Source: Lachnospiraceae bacterium (GTDB taxonomy: Bacteria; Bacillota; Clostridia; Lachnospirales; Lachnospiraceae). Taken from it: 31,583 nt of DNA. The stretch spans positions 1 to 31,583 of the forward strand of contig VSNH01000024.1 of assembly GCA_009774215.1 (NCBI GenBank), given 5' to 3'. The notes under the pieces were generated by a model. The model was not told the origin of the DNA and did not search any database. It saw only the letters and a program-made list of their open reading frames with translations. Numbering within the stretch: position 1 is the stretch's first letter; each line of letters begins with the position of its first letter. Below are positions 30,392-31,583 of this stretch, in pieces. Position numbers and translations under genes: made by a program.

Positions 30392-31583
30392 TTATTGCCA
30401 GCATTTCGGCTCCCGCAGAAACTGTCCGTTCTTCGAAACGGGAATCACCTGATAAACGCCGTAATTTTCCCCTATCCTGTCGTATTGTTCGACATACACA
30501 GCCACATCATGTTCGGCGTAGGGAATTTCGATCCATAGAAGTCCTCGCAGATTTTCTTCCTCGTCCGACATAATAAAGTCAGCCTTTCCCGCCGCCAGTG
30601 CATCCGCCGCCGTCTCTATGCCAAACGCCGCAAGCTTTTCTCTGTACAAGGGACTCTTGCACATCCAGCCCCCCGCAATATCATAGTTGGTCAGCGCATT
30701 GTCCCTGCGCTCCAAGAGCCTCCCCGAAAAAGCCACGGTGGAGTAGACATCCTCAAAATAAAAATTGTCCGGGTGCGCTTTGCAGTAGGCATCTATGGCT
30801 TCCCAATCCCTGTTGATCTCCTGCCGCCTTGCCTGATCGGCCCGCACCGCGGGAAAGCCCTTCCACAGCCCCCATGCAGAGAGGAACAGGAGCCCCGCCG
30901 ACGCGCCAAGGGCAATATTCCGCACCGCCGCTAAGCCGGGAACCCGGGACCCGGACAACCCCTGCAATGCTATTTCCCCGGAGTCTGCCCCTTCCGGCAA
31001 AGGTTCCGCAAACGCCGTCCCCGCATCCGCCATGGCACGGCACAGCCGCCGCAAAAATATCCCCGCCAGCAGGCAAAACTCCACCAGATAAAGGGGGTGC
31101 GTAATCCGCTCGGGATCCCGCCCCCGCATGAGGACGAACATCCACAGAGCGCTTCTCACCAAAACGACCAGAAAAAGCTGTATCCCTGCAGCAAACAATT
31201 CACGTCCGGCCCGCCGCAATAAAATAACAATCGCTATTATATTAATCCCGTATCCCAGAATCACCAGCAGATTATAGGGCGCGTCGCCGCCGTGAAAACT
31301 CCTGTATCGGTAAAGCAGCAGCTTCTCTTTAAAAATCCTGCCCCAATCCCGCTCTCCGCCCACATGCTCTTTCGCATAAGCCGCCACATCCGAGAGCATC
31401 CGCCCGCCAATTCTGTCATCCAGACCGAAATTATAATTTTTCAACAGAATCTGCGAACCGACAGAGACACCCAGCTTTTCCAGCTCCCCATCGGAAAGTT
31501 CCGATTCCTCCGGCAGAGTTTCTTGATAAAAATCGTAGATCGTCGTCCTGTCGTTAAAGAACCGGCGAAACTCTCTCCACTCT
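30392..31583 (-). CDS. C-terminal part of a polytopic membrane protein (5' end outside the window)
   Basis: The frame is open from the stop at 30392 to the window edge, at least 396 codons, so the gene begins beyond 31583. A TTG at 31444 could be taken as a start but has no ribosome binding site, and the codons before it continue a normal hydrophilic sequence (for example YDFYQETLPEESEL). The visible part has about four membrane helices, a hydrophilic insert (about PLPEGADSGEIALQGLSG), and a C-terminal soluble domain of about 150 residues starting NRDWEAIDAYC. This topology fits GT-C-type membrane transferases, whose soluble C-terminal domain lies outside the cell. The family is not recognised. 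It stops 37 bp before the GNAT gene. Confidence 0.65.
   Translation of the reverse strand, partial: EWREFRRFFNDRTTIYDFYQETLPEESELSDGELEKLGVSVGSQILLKNYNFGLDDRIGGRMLSDVAAYAKEHVGGERDWGRIFKEKLLLYRYRSFHGGDAPYNLLVILGYGINIIAIVILLRRAGRELFAAGIQLFLVVLVRSALWMFVLMRGRDPERITHPLYLVEFCLLAGIFLRRLCRAMADAGTAFAEPLPEGADSGEIALQGLSGSRVPGLAAVRNIALGASAGLLFLSAWGLWKGFPAVRADQARRQEINRDWEAIDAYCKAHPDNFYFEDVYSTVAFSGRLLERRDNALTNYDIAGGWMCKSPLYREKLAAFGIETAADALAAGKADFIMSDEEENLRGLLWIEIPYAEHDVAVYVEQYDRIGENYGVYQVIPVSKNGQFLREPKCWQ

Noticed and set aside
1..31583. CRISPR array, tRNA or rRNA genes, or an intact insertion sequence
   Set aside because: No regularly spaced direct repeats, no tRNA-like cloverleaf and no transposase coding were seen. 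The repeats present are palindromic intergenic elements.

Overview
The window is a stretch of a Gram-positive anaerobe's chromosome, most likely a Lachnospiraceae-type Clostridium. This is judged from the GC-rich coding with strong AGGAGG-type ribosome binding sites, two DUF6020-type membrane proteins, a class-2 ArgC, and the style of the glycan genes; it is inference, not a database match. Every convincing gene is on the minus strand, so transcription runs from high to low coordinates. Nearly the whole window is one cell-surface glycan locus.

Reading in the direction of transcription: 31583-28083 holds the 3' part of an unknown membrane protein, a GNAT acetyltransferase and a DUF6020 membrane protein. 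27870-26923 is argC, a housekeeping arginine gene with its own good promoter. 26851-20258 is a glycan initiation block: an 843-aa O-antigen-ligase/polymerase-like protein, a PglF/CapD-type 4,6-dehydratase, a PglE-type aminotransferase, a small DUF2164 protein and a PglC-type phosphoglycosyl transferase. 20123-18117 is a pyridoxal-phosphate enzyme of the ACC-deaminase/D-cysteine-desulfhydrase fold followed by an ATP-grasp ligase. 18120-8500 holds four GT4 glycosyltransferases, a UDP-HexNAc 6-dehydrogenase and a WbpP-type 4-epimerase (together a route to UDP-GalNAcA), an unknown polytopic membrane protein and a formyltransferase-like protein. 8306-6462 is a second DUF6020 protein. 6141-274 is a dlt-like module: a DltD-like SGNH protein, a DltA-like adenylation enzyme, a stand-alone formyltransferase, an acyl carrier protein and an MBOAT acyltransferase.

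Proposed logic: PglF and PglE make UDP-4-amino-4,6-dideoxy-GlcNAc, which may be acylated at N4 by the GNAT or the ATP-grasp enzyme. PglC loads the sugar onto undecaprenyl phosphate and the GT4 enzymes extend it, using GalNAcA among other sugars. The ligase-like protein polymerises or transfers the glycan, and the dlt-like module decorates it outside the cell. The most unusual element is the formyltransferase between the adenylation enzyme and the carrier protein. It suggests an A-F-T assembly that would load, N-formylate and export an aminoacyl group, which would be a formyl-aminoacyl version of D-alanylation. No flippase or chain-length regulator lies in the window.

Non-coding structure is rich. 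There is a MITE-like nested palindrome (71-234) and three copies of a covarying palindromic repeat placed at stop codons (1863-1928, 9680-9745, 20177-20275), two of them with an extra GGAGAATGC hairpin. A 23-bp repeat occurs at two stop codons in the dlt-like module. An AraC-family C-terminal remnant lies on the plus strand at 6290-6460, on the boundary between the dlt-like module and the rest. No tRNA, rRNA, CRISPR array or intact insertion sequence was seen.
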